Positions 49,501-59,443 of a stretch of DNA of 64,000 nt are shown here, in pieces. The notes under the pieces were generated by a model. The model was given only the letters and a program-made list of their open reading frames with translations, was not told where the DNA came from and searched no databases. A program made the translations under genes and the position numbers. The stretch's first letter is position 1. The number at the start of each line of letters is the position of its first letter. This stretch comes from Nymphaea colorata (Eukaryota > Streptophyta > Magnoliopsida > Nymphaeales > Nymphaeaceae): the NCBI RefSeq assembly GCF_008831285.2, contig NC_045147.1, positions 21,282,981 to 21,346,980 on the forward strand, read 5' to 3'.

Positions 49501-50714
49501 TCAGAGAAGGGGTTACCAGAGATACTGACAATCCAATTGCAGAAATTAATCAGTGCAAAGCAAAATCAATTCGAGTGTTGCTGATTTTAATTCAACATGG
49601 TGCTAATGGTCTTAATCTTTTAGAAGCACAACATGTAGTTCTTATAGAGCCACTACTAAATCCTGCAGTTGAAGCTCAGGCGATTAATAGAGTTCACAGA
49701 ATCGGACAAGAGAAGCCTACTTTTGTTCATCGCTTCATTGTATGTCCACTCATTCTCTATAACCAATAATTTCTGAACGAATCTTGGATTTGCTTTGTCA
49801 AAAGATGTATCATGCATGAAGGTATGTTTGAGCTAGACAGATGGTTGAGTCGTGCACAATTAAGCAAGTCTGGGCTTTGAAGTTTGGCTTGCTCATTGAG
49901 TTCCAAAGTTTTGACTTGGTCTGGTATTGCTTTTAAATTGCCGAAAGATATGGATTGTTTGGGAGTCTTTTGATGGTAATAGCTTTAGAAAAGAAACTAT
50001 TGCTTTTATTCATACAACTAGGAGAACATACCTTGAGCAAGCATAACTGCTTGGGAAGGTCTGAGGATATTTATATGCACGCCTGATGCATATATGCTTG
50101 TTTCCTGAAATGACAGATCTTCACTGGTAGCTCCTCATAATTATTGGACTCATGAAGCTTCCCCTGTTGAAATGTATAATTTTCCACTTCTGCAAAATGA
50201 AAAAAGGCAGGTGTACCATACTGTCTATTTGTAATATTTCTAATTAAAAATAGATTCGTTCAGGCAAGACTGGTTTTCTTGATTGTGTTTCCCATCATCT
50301 GTTAGGTAAAGAATGACAGTCCAAAAAGGCTGGTGTACCATACTGTCTATTTGTAATATTTCTAATAAAAATAGATTCATTAAGGCAATACTGGTTTTCT
50401 TGATCGTGTTTCCCATCATCTGTTATCAGGTAAAGAATACTGTTGAAGAGAGCATCCACAAATTGAATATAAGCAAAGCGGCCACATCAGTTATAAATGC
50501 AGTCCGTAGAAGTCAGGATCAGCCGACTTTGACAGTGCAAGATTTGGAATCTCTTTTTTGTAGTGGAAAGCCAGCTGAAACAGGTGAAGACATGAGTAGC
50601 GCCATTCGCCAAACAGAATGTTTAAGGCATCTGCCTCCTGCAGTCGCTGCTGCTCTAGCTGCAGAAAACAGACAGCGACAGGGACAGCAAACCACCTGTG
50701 AATCCTATGAATAA
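25520..50714 (+). CDS. SHPRH: SHPRH-type SNF2 helicase / PHD / RING E3 ubiquitin ligase
   Basis: Nineteen exons: 25520-26301, 26423-26632, 26882-26943, 31046-31523, 33575-33772, 35809-36064, 37358-37601, 37681-37841, 37915-38514, 38991-39154, 40134-40350, 40467-40661, 42724-42840, 43425-43670, 45602-45815, 48149-48321, 49164-49315, 49475-49739, 50430-50714. All are GT..AG and in frame; 1672 aa, near Arabidopsis At2g40770 (~1660). Domains: Walker A DEMGLGKT (352-359, split by intron 3), PHD finger (C404, C406, C422, C425, H430, C433, C474, C477) inserted in the helicase, DEAQ box (596-599), CITGTPIQRSLDD motif III region, RING (C1358, C1361, C1374, H1376, C1379, C1382, C1404, C1407), and helicase C-lobe with QHGANGLNLLEAQH and RVHRIGQ (1562-1568). 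No H15 domain of human SHPRH was seen. Human SHPRH polyubiquitinates PCNA in damage tolerance (Rad5-like); a nuclear chromatin or repair role here is inferred from family. Confidence 0.95.
27074..27840 (+). mobile_element. hAT-like CGATAC-family element, copy C (SHPRH intron 3)
   Basis: The ends are CAGTGTTATCC... and ...TTTTACAACATTG, an imperfect inverted repeat of the CAGTGTTGTA type. The flanks ATTTTTTT (27066-27073) and ATTTTTTC (27841-27848) match at 7 of 8, the duplication size of hAT elements, though T-rich. The interior has many gatac/gctac motifs near the right end and is related to copies at 44571 and 47041. It is non-coding, so non-autonomous. Confidence 0.65.
28351..29383 (+). 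mobile_element. GGTACG-ended TIR element, copy 1, with perfect 9-bp target duplication
   Basis: GCCTTATTC occurs exactly at both sides (28342-28350 and 29384-29392). The left end TCTGTAACACGGGTACG pairs with the right end read on the minus strand, TATGTCACATAGGTACG (13 of 17). A 9-bp duplication is typical of Mutator-like elements. The ends are rich in GTACC/GGTAC motifs; the interior has a GC-rich CGGCGACGGCAG stretch and a 165-bp direct duplication. There is no transposase frame. It lies in SHPRH intron 3. Confidence 0.75.
28856..29185. repeat. Two-copy tandem repeat, 165-bp unit, inside the TIR element
   Basis: The unit beginning gcgtctgttttttgtgttct at 28856 is repeated almost identically at 29021, and a third unit begins (gcgtct) at 29186. 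Very few differences are visible, so the duplication is recent relative to the element. Confidence 0.9.
32020..32275 (+). repeat. Dispersed repeat, copy 1 (SHPRH intron 4)
   Basis: A T-rich block with the order 'aatgccaaac', 'ttttgatgtt', 'tttattttattttcc', 'gtattata' and 'accttgccattta' matches, in the same orientation, a block at about 39780-40016. It probably derives from the same transposon family. Confidence 0.65.
34625..34850. mobile_element. MITE-like element with GGTGTTTGGATGACAC termini (SHPRH intron 5)
   Basis: The left end is GGGTGTTTGGATGACACC. The right end, read on the minus strand, is GGTGTTTTGTTGACACTT. The interior alternates aaccaggttt / aaacctggttt motifs in both orientations, giving strong hairpin potential. 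It is about 226 bp and non-coding. No clear target duplication. Confidence 0.65.
39780..40016 (+). repeat. Dispersed repeat, copy 2 (SHPRH intron 10)
   Basis: This is a diverged direct copy of the block at 32020-32275, preceded by a palindrome-prone AAAAACG/CGTTTTT-rich stretch (about 39645-39765). It ends with the shared 'accttgccatttaa' block. Confidence 0.65.
44388..45025 (+). mobile_element. GGTACG-ended TIR element, copy 2 (SHPRH intron 14)
   Basis: The left end TAAGTCACAGTGGTACG and the right end on the minus strand CTACGTCACATAGGAACG share GTCACA..GG.ACG and match copy 1 at 28351-29383. The flanks GTTAGAAAC (44379-44387) and GTTAGAAAG (45026-45034) match at 8 of 9. A hAT-like element is nested inside it. 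Confidence 0.7.
44571..44892 (+). mobile_element. hAT-like CGATAC-family element, copy A, nested
   Basis: It starts CAGTGTTGTACC and ends TTTTTACAATTG. The flanks GTGATGAT (44563-44570) and GTGATGGT (44893-44900) match at 7 of 8. The interior is dense in cgtatcgtacgatac palindromes. It lies inside the 44388-45025 element, so it inserted later. Confidence 0.75.
46168..46455. mobile_element. TIR element with 12-bp perfect termini CCAAGTCACCTG (SHPRH intron 15)
   Basis: The left end is CCAAGTCACCTG and the right end CAGGTGACTTGG. The flanks TTCCAAT (46161-46167) and TTCCAAG (46456-46462) match at 6 of 7. It is 288 bp, non-coding and locally GC-richer than the intron. The superfamily is uncertain. 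Confidence 0.6.
47041..47388 (-). mobile_element. hAT-like CGATAC-family element, copy B (SHPRH intron 15), opposite orientation
   Basis: The plus strand starts CAATGTTGTAAAAAGC and ends GTAGAACACTG. Read on the minus strand it follows copy A closely (both share the gtatcgtacgatac... block and 'gcgtttcaaaaatg'). The flanks ATATTGGG (47033-47040) and ATGTTGGG (47389-47396) match at 7 of 8. Confidence 0.75.
50204..50447 (+). repeat. 122-bp tandem duplication spanning the last SHPRH splice acceptor
   Basis: The sequence from gtgtaccatactgtctattt (50211) to gtaaagaat (about 50314) recurs at 50333 to 50438. The second copy holds the functional acceptor (TTATCAG, exon from 50430). The first holds a similar CTGTTAG|GTAAAG site at 50305/50306 that would enter a frame ending after 16 codons. 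Confidence 0.9.
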
Positions 50715-52221
50715 TTTAATCTTTGCAAGGCGTGACCATGCAAATGTAATTTTAATTTCCGAATGATCTCGTTTTGGCATTTTCCTCTACAGTTTCCTTT
50801 TTCTCCTTCCCCGGTAGCCCTTCTGCGCCTGTTTGCATGCCAAGAATTTAACAAATGCTGTTGTCTTATGTTCTTTTTAGGCACAATTTTGTAGCAGAAA
50901 ATCCAGATAACCACGACGCTGCTGTATCATGTACAAAATTACGTTGCCACTTTCAGAAGCTTTCTTGCTATCTATTCTTGGTGGGTTTACTGATATTTTG
51001 TTGCTTGAATAATGTTGTTTTCCCCCCACTATAGTCCGTTTTATTCTTCCTGTTATTGAAGCTCATTTACTAAATAAAAATTTATGAATGCTTCAGCTGA
51101 CGGCTTGGGATGATGCCTGGATCTTGGTTGTACAAAGGTGGCTGGATGTGTACTTGGAATGTACTCTAGTTGGGTAGGGAAGATTTTTTGCCCCTTCTGC
51201 ACAGGAAGTCGAGTAGCACCATTTTTTGTTTATTTGTATGTAACTTATTTTGTAAATATAAGAAGTGAAAGAACCTGAAATCTGTATACAGTCACCTTGG
51301 AATATATTCTGTAGCAGGTCGCAGGTTGCTAGGTAACTTATGTTAATTCCTGACCCAGTTGCAATAATTAATGAAATTGTATGCTTTCCATTCCGTGCGT
51401 GTTGTATATCGGTCGGTCGGGGGCTTCAAGGGGAGCAGGAAGTGGCCTTCCATCCATTGTACGTTTGATGACCTCAGAGGAGTCTGAGGTCCTAATTTCA
51501 AATCGACTTCCTACAATGGGACTTGATAAAGTATCTTGTATTTAAAAAAAAAAAATCATTTCATTGGTATTTATTACAAGAGCCCTTTGATTTCCAAATG
51601 GAAAATGGTGTCAGATCACGATCATGGCGTCGGTCTCAAATATTTAATGATTTTAAAATGCGGAAAACCCATCCTCTTTTTTCCCTACCTCAAATTTGAG
51701 TATCAGAATCGAAATCCAAATAGATCCAACAAAATGGAGTCAAATCTGAAAAAGAGAACCCCGTAATATAACAGTATCTGATAAAAAGGTGACAGAAAAC
51801 ATATTGGATCTGATAAGCAGTGATTAAAAATACGCTCTTTTCATGTAAAAATTGAAGTTAAGTTGGATCTTGTTCAGATCCAAACAGACAGTGATTTAAA
51901 TGCCGGTGTCTGCACCTGAAGTAAATCTGAATTAACCAATCTATCAAATCTGAATCTGATCCCAAGTAAATTTTGCTTTTATTTAATGAGTCAGATGCAT
52001 AAGTAACATATTATTCCAAATAAGACATGACTTAAACTGATCCATTTGATTCTCTAACAGACTCCGATCGACCTAAATACTAATTGGACCTCGTTTTTCT
52101 TGATCATCAGATTTACATGCGTCTTGAGTGCAAAGTGGGTATGTGTCTCATTCATACCCACTTTGCACTTCATCTTCTGTTTTTCTGTTCGTTTAAATAT
52201 GTTGAAAAAGATGTGTGTGCG
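50715..52221. other. SHPRH 3' UTR and intergenic DNA
   Basis: The SHPRH 3' UTR probably runs several hundred bases past the stop (T-rich, with aataaa-like motifs near 51074). Beyond it is AT-rich DNA including one copy of a dispersed repeat (51490-51655). No gene was recognised. Confidence 0.6.
51490..51655 (+). repeat. Dispersed direct repeat, copy 1 of 2
   Basis: The block running from 'cctaatttcaaatcga' through 'gggacttgataaagtatctt', 'ggtatttattacaagagccc' and 'ggcgtcggtctcaaatattt' recurs at 62105-62283 in the same orientation with few differences. The superfamily is unknown. Confidence 0.85.
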
Positions 52222-52740
52222 TTTGTTTTTGGTAGACAAAAAGTTGCTTTCCCTCGTTCTTAATTAACTCAACAGATGTGAATTAGTTATATCTCCAAGA
52301 TTCATCTTAGAAGAACATGAAACCATATAGACGGGACCTTCAAGTTGCAAGTCTGGGAATTAATGCCTTTTTTAATCTGTAGGTACAATATACAAGATCG
52401 CAAAGATTGGACAATTGTGGCCATATTTAAAAAACAACTTTCTCTTATGTGAACATCACTGTGTTCTCCTTATCCCTCCAACACAAGTCTCACCTCTGCG
52501 AGCAAAATTTGACGTGACCGAACAATTACCTAGCAAAAACAAATAGCAGTAGTGCATGAGGCTCTAAAATTTCAGATACATTTCCACTTGAAAAGTGTAC
52601 TGATTTAAGAAATTCCAAATGTGGGCTGGAAATGAGAAATACTATAACATTCTCCAAAAAAAAATTGTTTGGAAATCCTACGCTATAATTAAATTTTATT
52701 TTTTCCTGCAATCCAAATAAAGAAAAAAAGGAGGGGGGGG
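52222..52740 (+). repeat. Segmental duplication, unit 1
   Basis: The sequence from 'agacaaaaagttgctttccc' to the 'ccaaataaagaaaaaaagg' block is repeated at about 53350-53865 with high similarity. It is followed by a kinase-exon remnant and CACTA-like repeats in the same order as in the second unit, so the whole ~1.1 kb was duplicated. Confidence 0.85.
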
Positions 52741-52839
52741 GGGGAGGGAGGCAACTATGAAGAAGCCCCTCTTGAATTTAATAAACAAAGATCCAAAACA
52801 GGAGATCTCTTTCCTCTTTAGTTTCTTGAATTTAATAAA

Positions 52840-52951
52840 CAGCATCTTGTTGGATACCATGATGAATCCACTGATTTCAGATTTTGGATTGGGTAGAACA
52901 TTTGGTGGAGACCAAACTCATATTGGTACCAATAAAGTGAGAGGGACATGG
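52840..52951 (+). pseudogene. Receptor-like kinase exon fragment, copy 1
   Basis: It encodes an ILLD..MNPLISDFGLGRTFG stretch followed by GGDQTHIGTNKVRGTW, then GT at a GTAAGT donor. This matches the activation segment (DFG to GT[YW]) of S-locus/G-type lectin receptor-like kinases, whose exons end at this point. No catalytic loop or other kinase domain is adjacent, so it is a remnant. Confidence 0.75.
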
Positions 52952-53269
52952 TAAGTAGGACGATATCTTGCATATGATACTTAGTCCACATCATACAAAT
53001 AAAATGATCAATTCTACATAAATTACGGTCGGATAACAGGTTCCATTCAAGGGTCTGACAGTGCCTCCAAAAGCCTTCTTATCTCGAATCCGAATGCCAC
53101 TATACAAAAAGTTGAAATCGAGCACTCCCATTAACCATCTAGACTTCTTGTTGCAGAAATTTCAAATCCTCATCCGGCCTTCCTTCTCGAAGCTTAATAT
53201 AATTCATTCACAAGCATGAGAAGAACAGGAAACATGGTTGGCAAAAGCCACCGTCATAAGTCTATCCGA

Positions 53270-53340
53270 TAAGGTAAGCAACCGCTATTCATCTACAGCG
53301 GTGACTTTCGTCGTCGCTATATGTACTTATAGCGGTGAAG
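53270..53340. repeat. CACTA-like subterminal repeats, copy 1
   Basis: Motifs of the type accgctat / agcggtgactttcgtcgtcg / ctatatg..tatagcggtga resemble the subterminal repeats of plant CACTA (En/Spm) transposons. A CACTA terminus with a 3-bp duplication was not found. Confidence 0.5.
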
Positions 53341-53349
53341 ATTTGTGTG

Positions 53350-53895
53350 TGTGTTCGTTTTTTGTAGACAAAAAGTTGCTTTCCCTCGTTCTTAATTAAC
53401 TCAACAGACCTGAATTAGTTATATCTCCAAGATTCATCTTAGAAGAACAAGAAACCATATAGACGGGACCTTCAAGTTGCAAATCTGGGAATTAATGCCT
53501 TTTTTAATCTGTAGGTACAATATATAAGATCGCCTATCCCTCCAACACAAGTCTTATTTAAAAAACATCTTTCTCTTTTGTGAACATCACTGTGTTCACC
53601 TTATCCCTCCAACACAAGTCTTCCCTCTGCGAGCAAAATTTGACGTGACCGAACAATTACCTAGCAAAAACAAATAGCAGTAGTGCACAACGCTCTAAAA
53701 TTCCAGATACATTTCCACTTGGAAAGTGTACTGATTTGAGAAATTCCAAAAGTGGGTCGGAAATGAGAAATGATAACATTCCCCAAAAAAAATTGTTTGG
53801 AAATCCTATGTTATAATTAAATTCTATTTCTGCCAGCAATCCAAATAAAGAAAAAAAGGGGGAAAACAGTGATTATGAAGCTCTTTGAGGCTCTG
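53350..53895 (+). repeat. Segmental duplication, unit 2 (left part)
   Basis: This is the second copy of 52222-52740. It is interrupted after 'tgattatgaagctc' by inserted DNA including the TIR element at 53969-55411. The homology to unit 1 resumes at about 55412 (gaatttagtaaacaaatatc). Confidence 0.85.
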
Positions 53896-53968
53896 TTTGA
53901 TTACATGGAAGAATTTAACATCGTAAATTTACCATGGAAAAGAATTCTGGATATCCTCTTCCGATTTA

Positions 53969-55411
53969 AGGCCCTATTTGATTGCAGGAAAGTTTTTTAC
54001 ATGTAAATTAACTGTATTTGGTGCACAAAGTAAAAAATATAAGGGACTTTTTTCTTGAAGCTGTTTTTTTTTTTTTTTGTTCTCCTCCAATTTCAAGTGG
54101 GTAGAAATTGGAAGATGATGTAAAACCATTTTGATTGATTAAACAACAATCCAATTTCACGTGGAGCATAAAAGTGAATGAGGAAGAAAAAAAATGGAGG
54201 AGCATGAGTGCCAAAGCTTCCAAGACTTACATCTACTATCAGGACACATTTGCATCCACAACCTGCCCTCCTCATTGTAATCATATATACAACATACAAT
54301 CATATATCTATAGTAACAGGAAAACATATGCAGCAAAGCAGCAAAACAACGAACTAACATGTAAAGAATGAAATATCTAACATCAGAAAATACACTAGAC
54401 AAAAAACAGGAACATCTGCTCTATATATAGATGCAGTTTGGAAAATCAAAACATAATTCATGTAAAACAAAGAGTTGCTAAACTATTTCTTATCAATGCC
54501 CAATAACCAAAACCTCACGGAAGGCCAAAATCAATAAGAAGATCATTGCAGAACAAGTTGCTAACATACCAACAGAGCAATTTTGGATGAACAACCTCTA
54601 GGGAAGTCGATTGGGCCAACTACAAACGTTTCTCTTCTTGGGACCTCAAGAACCGCAGGGGAGAAGGAGCAAGCGATTTTCCAAGCTCGCTTAAATGTCT
54701 GAACCAAGATATTCGCGGCGGATGAAGACAGTGAGAAACATTAAAGAGAGAACGGCAATTCAGGAAAGGGAATACAACAAGAAAAGACACAAATTACTTC
54801 AGTATCAAACGGGAAATGCAGCTTTTTTCAGCCAACCCTGCAGAGGGAGAGAGGAGAAAGGGAGAAACAGAGAGAGGGAAAAAAGGGGGATCTTACCGTG
54901 TCTTAGGAGCAGCGCCAAGGAGGAAGAGGAAGATGGAGAGGAAGAAAGGGCTTCGACAGTTCCGGAAGAGGAAGAGGCAGCAACGGAGAGGAAGAGGCAG
55001 CGACAGAGGGGATGAGGATTGAGGAGCTTCGACAGAGAGGAAGAGGCAGCGACGGAGAGCTAAGATGGACAACTTTGACGAAGAGGAAGAGGCAGCGATG
55101 GAGGGCTTCGACGAAGAGGAAGAGGCAGCGAGGAAGGAGGGCAGCGACGGAGAGGAAGAGGCACCGACAGAGGAGAAGAGTGGCTTCGACGGAGGGGAAA
55201 GAGGAGAGAAAAGGAGGTGAACGAAAGAGCCCCAACGGAAATTGTCCGTGGTAAAAAGTCGGACCTCCTCAGCTCCAACTTTTTTTCCGCGCTAATTTTT
55301 CCTCTGTCGTACAACTTTTGCGGGTTAACTTTTTTTTATGTTTGATGCGCTCGTGTCAAACCAGCTTAAAATTTCCTTCGTCGTACAGTTTTCAGCCGTC
55401 AAACGGGGCCT
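53969..55411. mobile_element. TIR element carrying a GA-rich minisatellite
   Basis: The left end AGGCCCTATTTGATTGCAGG pairs with the right end on the minus strand, AGGCCCCGTTTGACGGCTGA (14 of 20). Homology between the two segmental duplicates is interrupted here, which supports an insertion. The flanking target duplication is unclear (gattta / gaattta). No transposase is recognised. Confidence 0.55.
54915..55205. repeat. GA-rich minisatellite
   Basis: Repeated gaggaagaggcagcgacgga-type units of about 24-45 bp are separated by 'ggcttcgac' blocks. The open frames it makes on both strands (Glu/Arg-rich on plus, Leu/Pro-rich on minus) are repeat artefacts or a degenerate exon. Confidence 0.8.
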
Positions 55412-55579
55412 GAATTTAGTAAACAAATATCCAAAAGAGGATGTCCCTTCCCTCTTTAGTTCCTTGAATGAAGAAATTCATTGTGCCAGAATGGTCTCAT
55501 GCTTCGAGACTGAAATTATGGTATGTCAACAAAGAATTTGTTTAATCTTTGAATCTCCAAATCATGTGCAGATCAAGCT

Positions 55580-55809
55580 TTGAGCAAGCGCTAGGTTGGG
55601 GAAAACGCTATGAAACAGTAACTGGCATCGATCGAGGCCTTCAATAACTCCACCAACAATCAAGGCTGAAAGTGATTCCCAGAGACCTAAAGACCAGCAA
55701 CATGTTGTCGGATACCATGATGAATCCAATGATTTTAGGTTTTGGATTGGGTAGAACATTTGGTGGAGACCAAACTCATATTGGTACCAATAAAGTGAGA
55801 GGGACATGG
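55580..55809 (+). pseudogene. Receptor-like kinase fragment, copy 2, with catalytic loop
   Basis: It encodes a LGWGKRYETVTGIDRGLQ stretch, an in-frame TAA where the family has a hydrophobic residue before LH, then RLKVIPRDLKTSNML (HRDLK has become PRDLK) and MILGFGLGRTFGGDQTHIG (DFG has become GFG), ending at a GTGAGT donor. The catalytic His and the metal-binding Asp of DFG are both lost and a stop is present: a dead S-locus-lectin-type kinase. It is more complete than copy 1. Confidence 0.8.
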
Positions 55810-56104
55810 TGAGTGGGACTATATCTTTAGTCAACATTATACAAATAAAATGATCAGTTCTACATAAATTACAATCAGATAACAGGTTCCATTCAAGAGC
55901 CAGACAGTGCTTCCAAAAGCCTTCGTATCTCTAATCCGAATGCCACCATACAAAAAGTTGAAATCGAGCACTCCTATTAACCATCTAGACTTCTTGTTGC
56001 AGCAATTTCAAATCCTCATCCTTCCTTCTCCAAGCTTACTGTGATTCATTCACAAACATGAGGAGAACAGAAGACATGGTTGGTAACAACCACCGTTATA
56101 AATC

Positions 56105-56310
56105 TATACCGGTGAGGTAAGCGACCGCTAGTAATCTACACCGGTGACTTTGGTCGTCGCCATTCTGTTTTATATCGGTGAAGAGCTTCCCCGCTGTACG
56201 ACCTTATACCGGTGCTTTATGTCACTGGAATAAGCTATCACCGGTACAGGTCTATAACGGGGCAATTTAGCACCGGTATACGGCGCTATAACCGATTAAA
56301 CCGCCACCAA
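56105..56310. repeat. CACTA-like subterminal repeats, copy 2 (ACCGGT-rich)
   Basis: About eight tataccggtg / caccggta motifs in both orientations include a ccggtgactttggtcgtcgc block like copy 1. It follows the second kinase remnant as copy 1 follows the first. Confidence 0.55.
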
Positions 56311-58640
56311 CACATGCTCCATGTGTTGTTTGAGGCGTTTGAAGCGCACGGCTCAAGCGCGACCCTCAACCACGGCAAGGCACACACATGAACTGCTCAC
56401 CTCAGGTGCCTGCTTCTCTCTCTCTCTTTTGTGATTAAAGCTTATACCCTTTTCTATTTTCATATAGTTATATTTTTGTTTATTTTTTGTTACAGCAATC
56501 ATGAAAAGGGATGCTAGCATATCCTAGGAGGTAGAGGGAGCATGTTGCATTTTCTATTAGTTATCAAATCAATCTCGCTCTCTCTTCCGTTGGTTTCTTC
56601 AAGTTTCCTTCCACTTTGCTGCTTGTGTGCTTTGTTGAGTTGTTGTTTTATTATTGCTGGGACATTGCAGGTTAGATCTTGGGTGGAACAACAAAGTTCC
56701 AACATTAGTATCACAGCCCTAGCCTGCAGGATCAAAAGCAATGAATCAAAGCCTCGTATCCAAAACCAAAAAGCAATGAAACAATAAGTTAATAAAAAAG
56801 CCTCAGGCGAATGATCAAGGAACTAGCATGATCAAATATGGACCTCACATCTTTGTTTTTTCTTACAGAGCTGCACATGAATCTAAAAGCAACTATAGTA
56901 CAGGAAACGACACATGACCAAAATCAATGCATCATCTATCAAATGGATAAACCAAATCCGTAGTTTACCTTAATTTATGATTTCAAAATTGCAAAAACAA
57001 GAGGTTTCTTAATTAAAAAGTTAAACATTAAACAGACAATCTAATATATCATAAAAGACCTTGTCATTGTAAACAGAGGTCCATGAATTGAAAAAAGTTA
57101 CACATGCTGGGTTCTGGTTCCTGATAGTTGATTGAGTTGCGGTTCAACATCAACCCAACAAAATTTGGTCGATTTTCAAGGCACTCATAAAGCATTGCCA
57201 AATTGGATAATGGAGGTTACATTCAAAGTCGCATATAAAAAATAAGAAAAATTTCTCTCCATGAACGTGCATAACAGGTAAATGCTGCCTATGCTACCTA
57301 CTGAATGCAAAGTCCCATTAGAAGAATAAAAAATGACCAGTAAAATTACTCTCAGTACTTAACAGTTACCGAAACAAATAAGTTCTTATTATGAATGATT
57401 ACTCCTCGTAATCTTCAAATAACTTAATGATAAAATTTGAACTTCTATCAAATCTTTGACAACAAATATAGACTCTTATATACCATGGAAGTTTTGTGTT
57501 AGCTTAACCTTATAAGTCAAAGCCCCTTATGAGTCCCTTATAAGTCATAAATCATTATTGAAATAAAAAAAGTAAAAAAATGAATTGCAATAAAATTAAT
57601 TTAATAATTTTAAAAACATATAAAATAGTTGAACTATCAACTGCTTTCTGGTACACATATTGCGTGAAGGTAGATCCCTTAGTGTGTTGATGGTCATGGT
57701 CTAGCTGATTCATATTGCTATTGCTATGCAATGTTTATTCTACTGTGCACGGACGCACATGAAAGAAGAAAAACCAAGTACACTTGTTGCTATTTGCTGG
57801 CTTAGAAATTTACTAGGGACCAGATGAATGTCACCATTTCAAATGCATTCTGCACACAAAAAAACTACGGATAAACACACTGACAAAATTTGAACAGGAG
57901 GACACTTACTTCAGGTTAAAACAGATTATATACATATATAATATATTATATATATATATGACATGATTTGCATGTTGTTTTTAGCTTTTAGTGTGAAATA
58001 TAGGTCAAAAAACAGGGCCATTAGGAAATCAATTAGTCAGAAAATTAATTTTCCATGGGAACATTCACACCATTTTCCATAGGAATATTCACACCATTCA
58101 AACATATGTTTGTGCTGCTGGAGACATCTAGAGACCGAAGTGATTGTTTATTATTTTGTTTCCATCGCGCAACAAAAGTTATCACCTTTGGCAACAAAGG
58201 TCGAAGCGCCATAGCTGTATTATATGGACAAAAAGGGTAAAGCAGCAGAGATCGAGCCATCTCTTGTGCTAATATAGCAGCAGAATCCATCTCTTGCGCT
58301 CTGGCGCCATGCCAGCGACATGTGACACGAGCGTTTGTTCCACAGTAACCCGTTATAGTTCATCACTGATATGTATTCAATCCTAATCCCAAACAAAATC
58401 CAATCAAATAACAAGTCATGCTTGAAGATCTCACATAACAAGCATAACATAATTAAATTGTTGGCAGCACCTCTCAAAGAAAAACTAATCTGCCAGAAAA
58501 CACTAAAGAAACAACCTATTAAACTCATATCCTATTAGTCAAAAAGCCATTAACCCAAGTGAAGTAAAAAAGAAACAAATTACCATCATAAATCCACAGA
58601 AATAAATGAATATAATGCAGCAGCAATAGAATGGAGATTG
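56311..58640. other. Intergenic AT-rich DNA
   Basis: Only short frames on both strands, a TA-rich tract at about 57930-57960 and no recognisable motif. Part of it could belong to an unrecognised minus-strand transcript that also uses the exon-like block at 58646-58723. Confidence 0.55.
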
Positions 58641-58645
58641 CTTAC

Positions 58646-58723
58646 CTGACAGATTTTTACGTGGAAGAGTGTAGGTCTAGGCATTGGTGCATTCATGTGG
58701 AAATGCCATACATCAGACACAGA
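58646..58723 (-). other. Exon-like block on the minus strand
   Basis: 78 bp, open in one frame (26 codons), lie between a TTTTTCTAG acceptor and a CAG|GTAAGC donor. No family was recognised. It may be a non-coding or degenerate exon of the locus that includes the AHA1-like relic. Confidence 0.3.
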
Positions 58724-59015
58724 CTAGAAAAACAATCAAAGCTAAATGTTAGTTTCATCCATTACTTATTCCAGCAATTCAGCATAAAGCTACCAAAGCA
58801 TAGAATTGAGAAATAAACAAACAAATAATATCTACCAATCATTTGCATATGGCCCTTACCTTAGCAGCATTTCAGACAATTTTATTCTTCTTTCAGAGAA
58901 AAAAATGAAAGTGAAAACACCTAAAATTTTAGACGATTCATATAGTTAATTACCGATGTTATCAGTAATGAAAAAAGAGACAAACAACTCAAAAACAACG
59001 ATAGATAATCAAAAC

Positions 59016-59443
59016 CTTCCTTCTTTGGCGCTTGCTTCTTCGTCGCCTTCACGTATAGCTTCACCTTCTCAAGCAAGATCGGAATGCCAGTAGCAACAAA
59101 CACCTCCTTGGTCCATCTCCCGATGTCGTCCTCATCCTTGATGCTGATCTTGATCTCACATTCATCATCTGTGTTCTTGTCGGCAATGTAAGGAAGTCGA
59201 CGAGGCCGTCACCCTTGAGAAAAGTGTTAGCCCTGCCCTCAAAAGAAGAATCCTGGGCCTCGCCCTCACAGGAGAACTGGATGGAGAGCTCGTACGGGAT
59301 GACCTTGCGCTTGCGGATGTTGACGCAGGCCTCACCCTCCACCATTAAATCCCTTTTGTAAAAAGGATTTCATCAAGGATATAAAGCAGAGACAAACATA
59401 AAGTCCTTACACAGCTGAGTCGATGAACAGGTCCTTGAGATCA
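59016..59443 (-). pseudogene. AHA1-like (activator of Hsp90 ATPase) domain relic with frameshift
   Basis: On the minus strand from 59352, the frame reads MVEGEACVNIRKRKVIPYEL and then CEGEAQDS, the core of the AHA1 N-domain. Near 59191-59195 the frame breaks: after LVDF the family's PYIADKN continues only in another frame, which then stays open (CEIKISIKDEDD, PILLEKVKLYV) to about 59016. A DLKDLFIDSAV segment at 59443-59411 fits just upstream, separated by 58 bp with GT..AG ends, very short for a plant intron. AHA1 stimulates the Hsp90 ATPase in the cytosol. The N-terminal part of the domain (NxHWxE..) was not found. Frameshift, missing N-part and short intron suggest a pseudogene; a sequencing indel is the alternative. 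Confidence 0.65.

Noticed and set aside
54695-55254. Charged Glu/Arg-rich frames (plus) and Leu/Pro-rich frames (minus)
   Set aside because: They arise from the GA-rich minisatellite; no flanking exons or family resemblance.
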